A stretch of 64,000 nucleotides of DNA. It comes from Salticus scenicus. Its lineage: Eukaryota; Arthropoda; Arachnida; Araneae; Salticidae. How positions within the stretch are numbered: position 1 is the stretch's first letter; each line of letters opens with the position of its first letter. A program made the position numbers and the translations under genes. The stretch is from assembly GCA_963930645.1 (NCBI GenBank), contig OZ005651.1, positions 134,231,975 through 134,295,974 on the forward strand. The letters run 5' to 3'. Of this stretch, positions 9,669 through 24,307 are shown in pieces. The notes beneath the pieces were generated by a model. That model had not been told where the DNA came from, did no database searches, and worked only from the letters and a program-made list of their open reading frames with translations.

Positions 9669-12229
9669 TAAATAAATACAGCGTAGAAATTTAAGTTTGC
9701 TGTTATTAACAGTAATTTTCGGGAAACATCATTTCCAATTCAAGCACTTTAAAACAGTTTTAATAATAAAACTGTTCAAGATAATTTCCTTTTTTTTTTC
9801 CTTTTAAAGAATGAAAGATTTTTAAGTATATATATATATATATATATATATTATTATTATTCTTATTCTTATTATTATTATTTTATATAATTGTTTACAT
9901 TTTCTATCATCACCTAAATGATTAAAAAAATAAATAAAAATTTATAGATTTATTTTCCTACCCTAAGTCTTAAGAAAATAGTAATTAATTAAAATAACAA
10001 GTTTACATTCCTTCACGAAAAATTTCTTTCTTTAAATTATTAAAAAAAAATAATAATAAATAAATAAATAAATAAATAAAAAATGAAATGCGTTATTAAC
10101 TAGCAGGACAAAAATAAATAAATAAATAAATAAATAAATTATGTACGGAGTTATTTTTCTGTTGCTATATGTGAGACAAAAAGCCATAATAAATGAGTTT
10201 CTTTATTTACCAAGGAATAATCTTTCCCCCAAAAATGCACTTAAACAGATAGCATAAAATGTATCTGTTTCGCTAACATATCATTATATATCTCCATATC
10301 TTCAGCGTAACCTAAAAATTGGTTTCCCTACAGCTAATTACGTTTACAAAATTGCAAAATGGACAATATCTCCAGAGAAAATATTCACATACAAAAGTTT
10401 GAAAAAAAAAAAAAAAAAGTTTGGAAAAAAAAAAAAACTCGATTGTGTCAGTAGTATAGGTAATCCTTCATAAGAAAGTGTAGAAAAAGTTTAAGAAGAT
10501 AATTTTATGTTTAATAAATTGCATGCAATTTTGAAAAATTACTCACCTTTAAATTGAAAAAAGAATATGTCTTCAAATGCAATTTAGTCGCAAATTTTTG
10601 ATAATCCTGACTCCTCCTTAAATATCATCTTGACCTAATCTTCTACGCTATAGCTAATTTAATTCTTCCAAAAATTAGTGGGGTTAAAAATCCGAGGAAA
10701 TTTCTGAATAAGATATCACTTTCTGACGCCATTCGAAAAGAAAGGAAAGGTCACGTGGGAGGATATCAAGAGGTGCTGTAAAAGTAGGTTTCTACTGAGT
10801 TCTTAGTGTATGAAGAAGAGGAGCTCTGCATTTTTTTTTCTTCTTTTCTTTTCTTCTTAATTTACTTCTCGACAACCAGCTCTTGGAAGAAGACAATAAA
10901 ATGCTTAGAACCAATTCTTAATGATAGTTACAATAACAATAAGGTAATAGAATATCTGAAAACATATTAAAAGCACATGGGTCAGGGATTACAGAAGATT
11001 TAACAGTTGAGAAACTCATGGAATAGTGTAATGAATCTGAGAGATTAAATGGTATTTCGTGTGTTAATACGTGTATATAATGTTTTTCTTTGCTTAATGG
11101 AATGAAGTCATCGAATTATAAGAGCCTTGTGACTTCATTTACTGCATTGACGTTATTTGATGTACTACTCTGAAATGATGACCACATAATAATTTAGACG
11201 ACTAGTAGGTCATGGAAAATTCATAGCGAGAGCACTGAGCTATTTCGTGAATAACTCTACATCATGCTATTAAGATTTACATTAATTATAGTAAAATAAG
11301 TTAATTTATTCTCATATTATTATAAAATAAATTAATATATTTTCAAGATACTCTGAAAACCAAATTAAGTTATATATATTTCGGCCTCTTTCTTAAAATT
11401 TGAAACCAAATAACATAAAAAGAAGACGAGGAATGTGTTTTAAAAAAGGTATTTCCTGAATTATTTTATGTCATAAATATGCAAGATAGCTCACTGTTAA
11501 ACAGTATGCAAAAATACATGATATAATTTTAATTTTGAATGATATTTATAATAATTTGATGATACTTATAATAATTAGAAGGAGGAGTTATGTTTACAAC
11601 AGCACAATTATACATCTAACCATAAGTACATATAAAGTATTAGTGACTATTTTTTTAGATGCCTGGTTAATAAATATTTAGATAGGAGAGTTTTGGCAGT
11701 AAATACTAATTATATTTATAGAATGTAGGGAAATGTAGTGAGAGGGTGTGGTATTTTAATCGTTAATTGGTCTTTTCTTCCAGCCTACTATTAGCTTCCA
11801 GCCTTACATTAGACGGGAAAAATCTTAGAATAGCTTTGTAAAAAACCCACACAGTTACAAATGTGAAACAAAAAGAGGAAGAAAACGGATAAACTGAAAC
11901 GAAAATTAGAAAAAGAAAATTGTATCGAAGTAAGGAAAGGATAGTGAAAAGTGGGGCATTTTATTTATTTTGCAGCTTCCAGCGAAATATTGTATGCAGA
12001 ACTATCTCTTAATATGCAATAATACAGGAAAATCCCCCAATATTTACGCATTTGGAAATAAATTTTGAAAAAGCGTATCAGTGTCAAAAATTAATTAATA
12101 AGAATTTTAAACTTTTTCCTTTTTTTAAAAAAGATTTTTTACATGAATAAATTGTTTTTGGCTGTAGAAGTAACATCTTCAATTTTCCTTTGAAAGGTGC
12201 GTTGACTATAAAATGCGTTAACCCATGAA
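9669..12229. other. Noncoding DNA with simple repeats
   Basis: It contains (TA)n at 9826-9850, (AAAT)n runs at 10062-10080 and 10113-10136, and two adjoining A-runs after a repeated GTTTG near 10397-10436. No gene was seen. Confidence 0.5.
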
Positions 12230-13110
12230 ATTACAATATGTTATTCAAGTGTGTACTATAGGATATTTTCTATTGAAAATGGAGTAAATACCACCCCTGG
12301 TTTTTGTACATGGATACCCGAATGTATCACAAAGCATTGCTTTTTATGAGAGGTATTTCTATAAACCAAATTTTAGTAACTTTACTTTGCACAAATATTA
12401 ATGAAATTGAAATATATTATTCATATGCACAAAAGAATGCTTTCTATAGAATGTAGTTTGATTAGTATTAGGTTTACAGTGACGCACAAAAATATTCATT
12501 TGCATTAACTATTATTATTAGAAATTTGCTGGAATTGCATTTTCGTTTACATTAAGCGTTTTTCACACTTTTTAACAATTTTTAATGTAAATATGATTTC
12601 AGTTTGTGTATCCGTCAGTCCGACTGTCCATCTGTCTATTTGTTCACTTCCAGCATCATTAGATATTTTAAAAATATTTTAAAAATGATATATGTTATTC
12701 AAGTTCACTATGGATTGTATCCTATTTAAAATGGCATTTATAGGTCCTGTAAAACTAGTGTGTGTATAGGGACACCTTGAGAAATGCCAATGCATTCCAT
12801 TTTAGGACAGAACTTTTTATAAATCACATTTAAATAACTTTCTACTGTAAAAATCATAAAGATAGTGAAGTTTAATATGCTAAAATAATGTTTTGTATGG
12901 AATGTGATATGGTTAACTTTCATGTTTACAGGGCTACAATAAAATATTCAGACACATTAATGACTGCAATTAGAATCTAAGGGTTGCATTTTCTTTTGCG
13001 TTAAGCCTTTTTAACACTTTCCAACAATGTCTAAGAGTAATTATGAATTCAATTAGACTTCTTTATGCCTTTTAGTCTTTCTGCCTGCCCGATGTGTGGC
13101 AACGTAGGCA
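12230..13110 (+). repeat. Interspersed repeat family C, two diverged units
   Basis: Two related units start near 12240 and 12700. Each has the order: GAAAATGG-like phrase, a 'gtacatgggataccc / atagggacacc' block, a block around 'aatg...ttccattt', then CACTTT-type and TCTGTC-like phrases. The same blocks recur inverted at 36430-36905. The identity of the element is unknown. Confidence 0.45.
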
Positions 13111-13123
13111 AAGAACATTGAAA

Positions 13124-13581
13124 GTTGTACGATATCATAAGTACGTACAGTTGGAAAGTGTTAATAATCAATGCGTACCGCATGATTTTCCGTTCTTGTT
13201 TATTATTATTTTAAATAATATTCCTTGAACTTATATATTTTTGGTCAATTTTCTGGTGCATGCAAATTTATGCATTTACTAATAAAATTAGTTTGTGTAA
13301 ATGCTGGAAATCATTCATTTTCTGTGAAAGAAAACTATGTTTCCTCGTAAGTATTTTCACAGGTTTCTTAAAGAAACAATTAGTTGAAAATACATAAAGA
13401 AATAAAATTTGTTGAGGTAGAAGAGATTTGTCTTGAACGAGATAATATTTTTAAGAATGAATTGTCACTGAACAGAAACTTTTTAAAATGAATCTTTTTT
13501 TAATCATATTTACATGAGCATTAAAAAAAAAAGAAAAGAAAAAAAAAAAAAGAAAACCTCTAACAAACATTTTATATTATG

Positions 13582-13618
<37 letters not shown>

Positions 13619-14290
13619 CATGCCACTATTACTCAAAAATATTTTGACTTAAAAACACTTTTCCAGTACGACACTCTTTCTTAACATGCAACTATATTGA
13701 CAAAATAATCACATTTTAAGGACATTTTTATTCTCAGTTTTTATTTATTTCATTTAATTTTTTTTTCTATATCTACATTGCTTATGATTCTTTTAAAATT
13801 TTTGTAAAGAAAAAGAAACGGCATTTTATAGGAAATTCTTAACAGTGTTTCTGAAGTATCATGCAAAGCTTTCTTCATATTCCAAATGTGTTTAAGACCG
13901 TGTTCCAACTTTCATGAAAGAAAGTTCAATTTATTGCTTGAAATCTGAAAATCAATTATAAAGTTGCACAAAGCAGTATGTAAAGCGTTCTTTACAGGCT
14001 TCTTGTTAAAGACAAATATAAAAATAAAAAATATTTTTAGTGATATTGTAAGTAAAAGGAACACTTTAATGAATTCAAAATTTATCTTGCTACTGAAACA
14101 TAAAGATGTTAAAGGATAGTCATTAGACTTGATAAGTTGAAAAAAAAAAATGTTATCGAAAAATTCTGTAATTATTAATTAACTATCATGGTATAGTTTT
14201 CTCTTTGGAAATTTTTAAGGAACAACTATATGATGTAAGAATTTATCCGTTTGAGTCCTTTAGATATTTCAGTTTCTTTTCTTTCTTTCT
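13124..14290 (+). repeat. 1.17-kb direct duplication, copy 1
   Basis: Nearly identical to 15303-16473, starting at GTTGTACGATATCATAAG and ending in the phrase TTTAGATATTTCAG plus a TTTC run. Only scattered substitutions and length changes in A/T runs separate the copies. The copies flank about 1 kb that holds a member of the hairpin-headed repeat family. No LTR-type ends or primer site were found. Confidence 0.85.
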
Positions 14291-14300
14291 TTTACTTTTT

Positions 14301-15130
14301 TACTTTCTCTTACCCATAAGGTAGAGAAAGTATTGTTTTTGGGTTAAATTTTCGAACGCGAGATTTTGTTATATTTACACGTTTTGAGGTCCCCTGAATA
14401 CGAAAATCATGTTTTTAGCAAACGGTCTTTGTGTATGTCTGTGTGTGTGTATGTCTGTTATCAGCATATCTCAAAAACAAATTATGGCAGAAATTCAAAC
14501 TTGGTATTCTAAATGTGTATGATATACGGATGCTACAGTAAGCTTTTCGTTAAGATCAAGCAAATGGTTCGTGTACAGGGACAATCAAGAGAATTGTAAT
14601 ACATTACGTCTATGGGGGAAATTGCAGGTAAGTAGAGTTTAACGTCTATAGACTGCACTAAACCAAATGAAACGAATATATATTTTTTGTAAAAGAGATA
14701 GTTAACTGGGGAAAAAATTTTTTGTGTATGTAGGAGCCTCTCCTACATACTTTGTGTATGTGGAGCCTCCCCCCGAGGGGGGAAGTCCCCCCTCGAGGGA
14801 AGTAAATTTTCATGATGGGTATCTTTCAAAAGAGCTCGCTAATACCTTTAAAACGAATTGTTGAACCATCGATCGGCGATAATTTAAAACAAAGTTATCG
14901 ATTTTTTTTTTAAGTATTGATAATAAAATGGACTTTTTTTGGATATTTTTTGTTATACTACTTCTCTAATATGGAAATCGTCTGCATTATCATAAAAGAT
15001 AACTTTTTTTTAAAATAATTTTAATAAATTATTTTTTAAAAACAGAATTATTTTTTAATAACCGAATTAAATTCTATATAAATGTAGGTGAATTAATGAA
15101 ACGGGGGGTTGAGGGAGGCGGTAGCCCCCG
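14301..15130 (+). repeat. Hairpin-headed repeat family, copy A1
   Basis: It opens with an inverted repeat (ACTTTCTCT...AGAGAAAGT), followed by a GTTTTGAGGTCCCCTGAATA phrase, a GT-rich stretch at 14436-14456, a 'tcgtgtacaggga' block, a C/G palindrome near 14766-14802 (CCTCCCCCCGAGGGGGGAAG) and an AAAGTTATCGATTTTTTT block. These modules recur at 34444, 35139, 43991 and 54724. It has no coding capacity and its class is unidentified. Confidence 0.6.
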
Positions 15131-15302
15131 TCACACAGAATTAATTATCATATAAAACTCTTCAGAAGCCTAATATGAATTGTTTAACACAGGTTTACAT
15201 AACAGTACTCGTAATCTTACCTTTTAATCTGCGACCTGTATTTATAGTATTAAACTTCAGGGTAAGTGAAAGTTGTGTGAGTGACACACCAGATTATTTT
15301 CT

Positions 15303-15767
15303 GTTGTACGATATCATAAGTACGTACAGTTGGAAAGTGTTAATAATCAATGCGTACCGCATGATTTTCCGTTCTTGTTTATTATTATTTTAAATAATAT
15401 TCCTTGAACTTATATATTTTTGGTCAATTTTCTGGTGCATGCAAATTTATGCATTTACTAATAAAATTAATTTGTATAAATGCTCGAAATCATTCATTTT
15501 CTGTGAAAGAAAACTATGTTTCCTCGTAAGTATTTTCACAGGTTTCTTAAAGAAACAATTAATTGAAAATACATAAAGAAATAAAATTTGTTGAGGTAGA
15601 AGAGATTTGTCTTGAACGAGATAATATTTTTAAGAATGAATTGTCATTGAACAGAAACTTTTTAAAATGAATCTTTTTTTAATCATATTTACATGAGTAT
15701 AAAAAAAAAAAAAAGAAAAGAAAAAAAAAAAAAAAAGAAAACCTCTAACAAACATTTTATATTATGA

Positions 15768-15808
<41 letters not shown>

Positions 15809-16473
15809 CATGCCACTATTACTCAAAAATATTTTGACTTAAAAACACTTTTCCAATGCGACACTCTTTCTTAACATGCAACTATATTGACAAAATAATC
15901 ACATTTTAAGGACATTTTTATTCTCAGTTTTTATTTATTTCATTTAATTTTTTTTTTCTATATCCACATTGCTTATGATTCTTTTAAAATGTTTGTAAAG
16001 AAAAGAAACAGCACTTTATAGAAAATACTTAACAGTGTTTCTGAAGTATCATGCAAAGCTTTCTTCATATTCCATATGTGTTTAAGACCGTGTTGCAACT
16101 TTCATGAAAGAAAATTCAATTTATTGCTTGAAATCTGAAAATCAATTATAAAGTTGCACAAAGCAGTATGTAAAGCGTTCTTTACAGGCTTCTTTTTAAA
16201 GACAAATATAAAAATAAAAAAATATTTTCAGTGATATTGTAAGTAAAAGGAACACTTTAATGAATTCAAAATTTATCTTGCCACTGAAACATAAAGATGT
16301 TAAAGAATAGTCATTAGACTTAAGTTGAAAAAAAAATGTTACCGAAAAATTCTGTAATTATTAATTAACTATCATGGTATGGTTTTCTCTTTGGAAATTT
16401 TTAAGGAACAACTATATGATGTAAGAATTTATCCGTTTGAGGGCTTTAGATATTTCAGTTTCTTTTCTTTCTT
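15303..16473 (+). repeat. 1.17-kb direct duplication, copy 2
   Basis: Second copy of 13124-14290, offset by about 2.18 kb. It contains a poly-A run (15700-15736) and a T33 run (15772-15804), both longer than in copy 1, which shows homopolymer drift since the duplication. Confidence 0.85.
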
Positions 16474-17313
16474 TTTTTTTAATCATTATTTTTTGTGGCA
16501 GATTTATCAAAGAAATATATGTCTTTTCAGAAGTTCTGAATTTCGCATGATATATATTTGCCCTTTATAAAAATTGTTAAACGTTTAAATCCTAAAATAA
16601 ATGTGCCAACAAACTATATAAATTACTTCAAAGTTTATTGCATCTTCAAAACTGATTGTAATAGTACAATTTCATGTAGTATCTCTATTAAAATTAAATA
16701 CAGATTAAAACACAGTTTAAAACATCGTTTTTACGTTATATTACTGAACTTAAACAGTTGTTAGATTTTGACATTTGCAATCCTCTAGACTACAATAACA
16801 TTTATCTTGGCTTATCAATGTGTTTTAGTTGTCTGGTTTTCTTGAACATAAAATCAATAATTTTGTTAACGATTGATAAAAACTGAGTTAATACATTGTA
16901 TTTATTTTCTATTACATCAAAAGGGGAAAAAATTGCATAACATATTTTTTTTAAATTTACAAAAAGAAAAAAAAAGCACCCCCTCCTCCAGAAGGCACAT
17001 CTTTTGGAGAGTTCTAGTGAAGAGGATGGAACGGGAGGGGAAAGGGGATCAAAATATCTTTTCTGCCCTGTGTCTACAAAAACTTAGTCTGTGCACATTG
17101 CATCATATATTGTTACAGAAAATTATCTTCATTTGGATCTACTCTTCATAAAAATAATATATCGTAAAATAGTCAAATGATAATAATCAGAAACATTTCC
17201 TTAATGCTATAGAATCAGATTCACTCTTTCCCTTTCCCCATGTAATCCTCTAGAAGTTTGGTGCTTCGTATTATAAGGATATCATATTAAAAAAAAAAAA
17301 GTTTTTTTGTAAT

Positions 17314-17357
<44 letters not shown>

Positions 17358-18171
17358 CTTATTCTTTGAACATGTTGCCTTTTAGTTTAGTAAGATATTT
17401 TTTTTTCTTTGAAAAAAATAAATTTAAATATTTTATTTCATTAAGTAAACTTAGGACAATTTTTCAATCTCTAAAAAAAATATTTAAATTTATTTCTTTA
17501 AAAAATTGCTACCTAAACTAAAAGGAAACATTTTCAAACAGTAAATTTCAAAAAAAGAATTTGAAAAACTTCCTTGTTGAGAAATATCTTTATAATACAA
17601 CGCAACAAAAATCGCATATGATAACATGAGAGGGAAGAAAAAGTGAATCTGACTGATGTCTAGCCTTAAAACTGTTCATTCTAAAATTTTATCGCCAACG
17701 TTGCATTCATAAATTCAGATAAAATAGAATTTAATATAATTGGTATTGAGAAAAATATAATAAAGAACAACATTTTTTTGACTATTTAAATAAAAAAAAA
17801 ATTATGTACTAATCAGCTTCAATGAAATATGTACTCCAACTTTTTTTGAAATAACTGTTTATATTTGTAACTTTTTTAAGATAAAATGCTTCGCAAGTGC
17901 AAGAGACGTTAAAAAAAAAAAAAAAAAAAAAAAAAGGTAAGCACAATCTATTAGTTTCCTCAAAAGTAATAGAAGAAAAATTTAAACAATACGAATCAAT
18001 TAAAAATAAAGTCTACATTTATTTGATACCTTTGGCATTTTCTCATGGTTATTTCCTCATGGTTATTTCCTACACTGTTAAAACTGAAGGTGACAAATCG
18101 GTGCCATTTGGTACCTTAGGGCTTGAAAAGGTGTTTGAGATGCCAATTGGCCTTTCACTGGATGATTAGAG
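16474..18171. other. Noncoding DNA with (TA)n and poly-A
   Basis: (TA)n lies at about 17319-17352 and an A-run at 17910-17935. A phrase near 17560-17700 (reading 'gaagaaaaagtgaatctgac') resembles 31210-31240, which may mark an old dispersed repeat. No gene was seen. Confidence 0.4.
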
Positions 18172-19340
18172 CTATTTAAGGTGCTATGTACTAGGTATAT
18201 GAGGCACCCTGAAGAGTGATCAGCTGAATCACTAAAGTTTAATGGCGGCGTACATGAATATACAAGCTTAGAAGTTCACAATAAGAGTTTTCTTCTTGCA
18301 ATCGATGGCAAGTTCACAATAAGAGTTTTCTTCTTGCAATCGATGGCAAGTTCACTAATAATTACTGAAGGTAAGTTCACTAATGATAGTTGTTTATTTC
18401 ACTGTTATTCCCATTGTAATATATTTCTTTCGTACAAAAATTTACCTAGAAATACTTATAAATATTTTCCCTAGGCCTAAAATTTTTACGTCCGATACAA
18501 AAATTAAGCAAAGGGCGTGAAATAAATGACTAGTGTAAAGTTATTAATTTAAATAAGATATTTAGTAAATGAAATAAAACTATTACGTTATTTCATATAT
18601 TATACGAACGAAATTAGTTTATGATGTTAATTATTTGTTTTTTATTTATTTAATTTTATTGATAAGAACATTATGCATAAAACTAATACCTTACAACTAA
18701 TTTTATGCATAGAAATACTTTATACTAACTCAAAATCATGATATATTTTTACATAACGGTTTTTTACGTTACTTAATCATGATTAAGGGGTTTTATACAG
18801 GGATTTTATAAATTAAATGAGTTTTATGTGGGTTTTAACCCTACAAGGCACCCAGTTCCATATATGGAACACCGACTTTAATCGTTCCTATAGCTATAAA
18901 ACTATTAGTAGCGACATCTCTTGACATCTTGATAGAAGCTACTGATATTTAGACAATGTAAGTAAATTCAAAGTGAGTAAAGAGTTTTCATAGTTTTTAG
19001 TCATTTCCTCAGCAAGTGAGGGGGATGAAGAGTACCTCACTCAAGGTAAGCTCAAGGCAAGCAAGTTCAATGTAAGTTCACGAATGAGAAAGTAATTTAA
19101 ATTATTTTGAATATTATACAAAGGAAATTTGATTCTAATTTTAAATCTTTATTTTTATTTTTTATTTATTTTTTATTAATAAGATGCCTTAACAATAGCT
19201 TTAAGCATAAAAATTCTTACTACCTCAAAATCATGATATATTTTAACATAACTGTATTTTTTATTTTACTAAAGCATTCTTAAGGGATTTTGTGAAGCTA
19301 AATTAAATTAAATGAGTTTTACGTGGTTTTTAAACCGTTC
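18172..19340 (+). repeat. Diverged tandem duplication with a 38-bp tandem repeat
   Basis: A 38-bp unit starting AGTTCACAATAAGAG occurs twice exactly at 18273-18348, then partially. The segments about 18500-18850 and 19065-19340 are diverged copies of each other: both carry CTCAAAATCATGATATATTTT and end in an ATGAGTTTTA-GTGG phrase. Donor-like AAGGTAAG phrases occur before each, but no convincing exon could be read. Confidence 0.5.
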
Positions 19341-21802
19341 TGTTAAAAAAAAAAATGTATATATTATTACTAAAACAGCCTCCCCCCCCCCTCTTTTATT
19401 TCCTGTAATAATAATTTTACATTCATTTACACTTTTATTTTGTAAGATTGCAATTAAATTAATTCATCTATGCAGCAACAAGAACCTCTTAATAAAATTG
19501 TAAAGATCATTTATGTTTTAAAAGCTACGTGTAAAATTAGCAAATATGGAACGATAATTTTAGTTTTGGTAAAAATCATGCTTATTACTACAAACCCGTT
19601 TGTAAGACTGTATTTCTCAAATCGTTTGAGCACTTTTATGAAAATTTATATAACTAAATTAAATAATAATAATAAAAAAATATTTGATTTTTAAATAATT
19701 CAGTTAAAGGAAGTTGAAAAAGAAAGCTTCATTTTTAAATGTCGTATAATATTTTATTCATGAATAGCTTCATTTTGCTAGTAAAATAATGGATAGACAA
19801 GTATATTACATATCCATTACTTGTTAAGAAACTTTTATACCCCCCGTCCACACACTCACACTTACTGAAACAAACGAGGTATATTCAATAACTACAAATT
19901 AATTTTGTAGCACAAATCATTTTGCAAGCAATAAAAAATAATAATTTAAAAAAAAAAGAAAAAAGAAAAAAAAAATGGCTGTTCATTTTTTTTCCAGTTA
20001 CTGAATAAAGACAAACGTTTAGGAATTTCTGAAGCCACCCTGAAAAAGTTTCTGATCATGAAGAAGAACAGACTTTCACAACTTGTACAAAAACAGATTT
20101 TTATAGCCCATAACAACAGAGGCAGAATGCGTATGCACAAAATGTGAAAAAGTGTGTTTCAAGTTTTTTTCGCCATTAACCTCATTAAGTGAGGTGGGGA
20201 AGGAGAGTTGTTTAATTTTAATCATATTGATTTAAATCTTGATTAACAACAAATGATTTAAAAATAATTATAATGATGCTTTCTCTTTTATATTGATTAT
20301 AATTGGAATATGGATAATGTTCATTTATTTTATTTTTTATTATTTTATTTATTTATTTATTTATTTTTTTTTTTTGGGGGGGGGGGGGGGAGAAAGATAG
20401 AAAAAAGAAAAGAAACTAAAACAATGTTCAAGATAATTTAAAAGCATTTAGCCAATTAATCAAATAATTTTTTTAACGAATGTATATAATAAAGTTTTTA
20501 ACAGAGTATATAACTCAATATTTTATAGAAATGTTTAAAAAAAAATTTCTTTACATCAGAGTTTACATCCGCGAAGTATCAAATCTGTATTTAATGCTAT
20601 TTAATGAATTTATAGTTTTTTTTTTTTTTTTTTTAAATTCATTTGTTGATATTTTGCGTGTACCAATAGTGGCTGCTCTAAGAAAAATCTGGGTTCAATT
20701 GCTGAGATTAGTTTTAAAATATTGCAAAGTTTTATAAATAGGAGAAGGTGTAGAAAATTAGATTTATATAATTAACAATGCACATTGTTTGATCACGAAT
20801 CCATATGAATTCGCTACTTATATTTAATTTACAAATTTTTTATTGAACGGTGTAATTATTATAAAATATTGCAGCGGATACATTATAATAATAGGTTTTA
20901 GAAATGTTACATCGTAGAAAAATAACCTTATTTAAAAAATTGAAATTTTATGAAAATAAAATCGAAATATATCTTTACAACCAAGAATAAAAAGTTTTCT
21001 TTCACTTTTACCCAAGTATTAAATGGATGAATAATTACATAAAGAGAATTAGTCCACCTAGTTGTACTATTTTTTTCTGCTTTATGACAGTTATGAAACA
21101 TTAAAATTAAAACACCATTTGTTTCTTTTTAACGGTTAACAAAAATCTTCATTTTTAATTATAATATAAATGAAAATTGACGAAAACATATAAAGGATAA
21201 TTAACGAAAAGAAGAAAAATGTGAGATTGGTCTACTAAATTAAAAAAATAGGGTTTCTGAGATATCTATATGTTTACTATCGATTCATGTTTCGAGATAT
21301 TTTTTCAAACTACAATGGTACAAATATTTCAAGCAGACAAAAAAGTTAAAAATTCCTTTTTAAGTTGGAAAGATACACAATGTTCTGATCTTAACGCAGG
21401 ATTTATTAAGAGTTAAAATGACCACTTGTAGTACCTTCTTTTCAAAAAGCGGGTGCACATGCGTATATGAAAATTGCAGATGTACAGAATCTGACGCGTC
21501 TATAATAGGCATTCTTCCACTAATAAAAAATAAAAATAAATTGTCAAAACTGGCTAATGCCATTAAAAATGTAAAACTTTGTTTATATGGTAATGCATAT
21601 ACAGCTCCGTAAGTTTAATTCATGCAAGCCATTAAATAGTATTTAATATTCATAAGAAAATAATTTTTATATTATAAATAGATGGAAAATTACTAACGGA
21701 TATTAATATATTTTCGTTTACAACAAGCGTGTCATTTTTTTATATATTTTTAGCATATATGAAATTTATGGTAATTTTAAAAAAACCAGGGCTGCCACAG
21801 GC

Positions 21803-21846
<44 letters not shown>

Positions 21847-23260
21847 TTTTTTTTCGTATCTCTATTTCCATAACATAAAATTTATAATAAATTTATGCAG
21901 GCAAACTGCAGAATTACCTGCGAAAATACATTAAAAATTCTATATTTCGGAAATAGTGGTGCAAAAAGATAAAAAAAAAATATCACCTGTGGCAGTTTTC
22001 AAAATGAATGTCATGATTTGCCTGTATGTTTAGTATCGTAAATGACACAAATACTTTTCAAACTTCCTGTAACCTAGCTACAAATACTTTGCAATTATTT
22101 TCAGGTTATTAAATGTGTTTTCACATTATTACGCACTCTCTCTCTATATATATGTATATTATTAGTTATCATCCACAATAAAAAGATATTGTTACAATGT
22201 TGAAAACATATTGTTGTAAAATCAAGATATGTTTCTCTTTTAATAAACCTTTTTATAAGCATAATAAAATTGTGTATAATTACATAATGATGGTTGTCAC
22301 ACTGAATTCAATAAACTAATTTATTTATCATAGTGAGTTAATAATACGGAGAGTGAACGGACTTTTGATCAATAATAAATCATTTGTCTCCTTTTTTCCT
22401 CGCTCTTTTTCAATCCTTTTAAAACATCATCCCTAACAGGCATACAGGTATCATGTACGTCGGTGAATAAATAAGAAATTTGTCATTTATCTATTCTTCT
22501 ATGTTTGATTGACAGACAAATGAGTACAATTGGTAATATACTTATTTAATAGAGGAAAGTAGAGTAAATAAATGTAGTCGTTTGAATTGCTAGTTGAATC
22601 CACTTACCATTATCTATAAAGATGAGTTTAAAATAGAATGTATTACTACTAAGTACACCAAACCTTTTCATTTCTTAGTTTACGTGGCGTGTAGAAACAT
22701 TTCTTAATGTAAATTCTAACTTTTGTTTGATAATAAACTGAGATTTTCAATTGAATTTCATAATAAATTCTTTGCAGTGAAGCTATATAAAAAAGAGCAT
22801 GTTAAAACATTGTGTTTCTGTATTATTAGAACAGTACGTCATTTTAAGTATATCTTCGTTTCTAAAAAGAAAACAAATAGGATTTATAAATGCCTTTTAC
22901 CTCATTTAATGATAACGTGCCAAATCTGTGGTAAAAATTTTCCATATATAAAAATAATTAGATGAACATCAGGTTCAACTAAGGAAACATCCACTGCTTT
23001 ATAACTATTCATAAGTATTTCACAATATAACTCATTTCATATATTTTAAGTCATACTTTCAAAAATTATTTATTTTTTAATACTTAATAAAATTTATAAG
23101 TAATATGCTTAAGCTACATTTTAATTACAATAGATGTTATAATTATTACAAACATAGTAGTTATAATTAAAGATTCACTTTGAAATGGCCGTAAACTATT
23201 GGTCCAAATGTTATCAAATTTGGTAATAGTTAAGAGGCGGTCATAGAATTTTATTTTCCT

Positions 23261-23300
<40 letters not shown>

Positions 23301-23729
23301 AATAAATGAATAAAAACAAAAAAAAAATTTAATTTTTAAAAATTACTATGAGGGGAAATGGCTTATGCGATATTATTAAACGAAATAAGTCCGGAAAACC
23401 AAAATTAGTGATCACAAAATTTGAGATCTCAAACCTTTCGCAAAAGTGTGCGCATTTCATAATCCTTTTTTTTTTTTACTGATCGCTTTGTGATCTTTGA
23501 AGCTTGAATTCGGCCCCAACAAGGATTTTTTTTTTTTTTTTTTTTTTTTTTAAACGCATACTCAAAATATTCTAAAAGAAAAAACTACTGCAAACAGTTA
23601 TGTTGGTAATATAAGATTAGTCAAATTTAAAAGATGAATCTTAGAAGATAATCTGTAAAAATATAAAATACTTTTGAATATTTAGCGCGAAAAGCCAAAT
23701 ACACCATACGATTTAGCGAACATATACTG
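19341..23729. other. Noncoding AT-rich DNA with microsatellites
   Basis: Poly-C at 19382-19391, T-run then G14 at about 20367-20391, (TA)n at 21810-21843, A30 at 23263-23293 and a T30 run near 23526-23552. No gene or bounded mobile element was recognised. Confidence 0.5.
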
Positions 23730-24269
23730 ACTGGACACTTTCAGACGTTTTCTCAAATATCTCAAAAAACACTAAACAAATCAATTTCAAAATTCAAGAG
23801 TGAAAGAACATATTATAACTTATATATTTTAGTGAAAGTTTTGCCCGAAAGTAAATGTTCATTTTTATAATGTTCATTTTTATTATCTGTATACATTTTT
23901 ATGAGGCTGCCGCATATATTCTTAGAAATATAATAGCTTCTTCAAAAAATTACAAAAAAAAAAAAAAAAAAAGTGATTTTTTTAAAAACTATAATTCACA
24001 AAATTTAAACCCAGTGCAAAGCCATTTTCGGAAAACTTAACTTTCTACATTAGACACAACATACTGTAATGACAATGCAAAAAATATTAAACAGCTAATG
24101 CAATATCAGTACTAAATAATATTTAACTGTTCATGCGCAAGCTTTAGCGAAATTTCCTTTCTATAATTTAATAGCCAAATGTATTTAGTTACTTATATAC
24201 AAACTTCAAACAAATATGGTGTAAACTTAAAAATTTGTCCGCGATAGAATAAAGTGCTATTTCTCTCTC

Positions 24270-24307
<38 letters not shown>

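Noticed and set aside
13124..16473. The 1.17-kb duplication as LTRs of a retrotransposon
   Set aside because: No TG...CA-type ends, no primer site or polypurine tract, and an interior made of another repeat family.
18360..19060. Duplicated host exons with AAGGTAAG donors
   Set aside because: Donor-like phrases are present, but no coding sequence with consistent frame or acceptor could be read before them.
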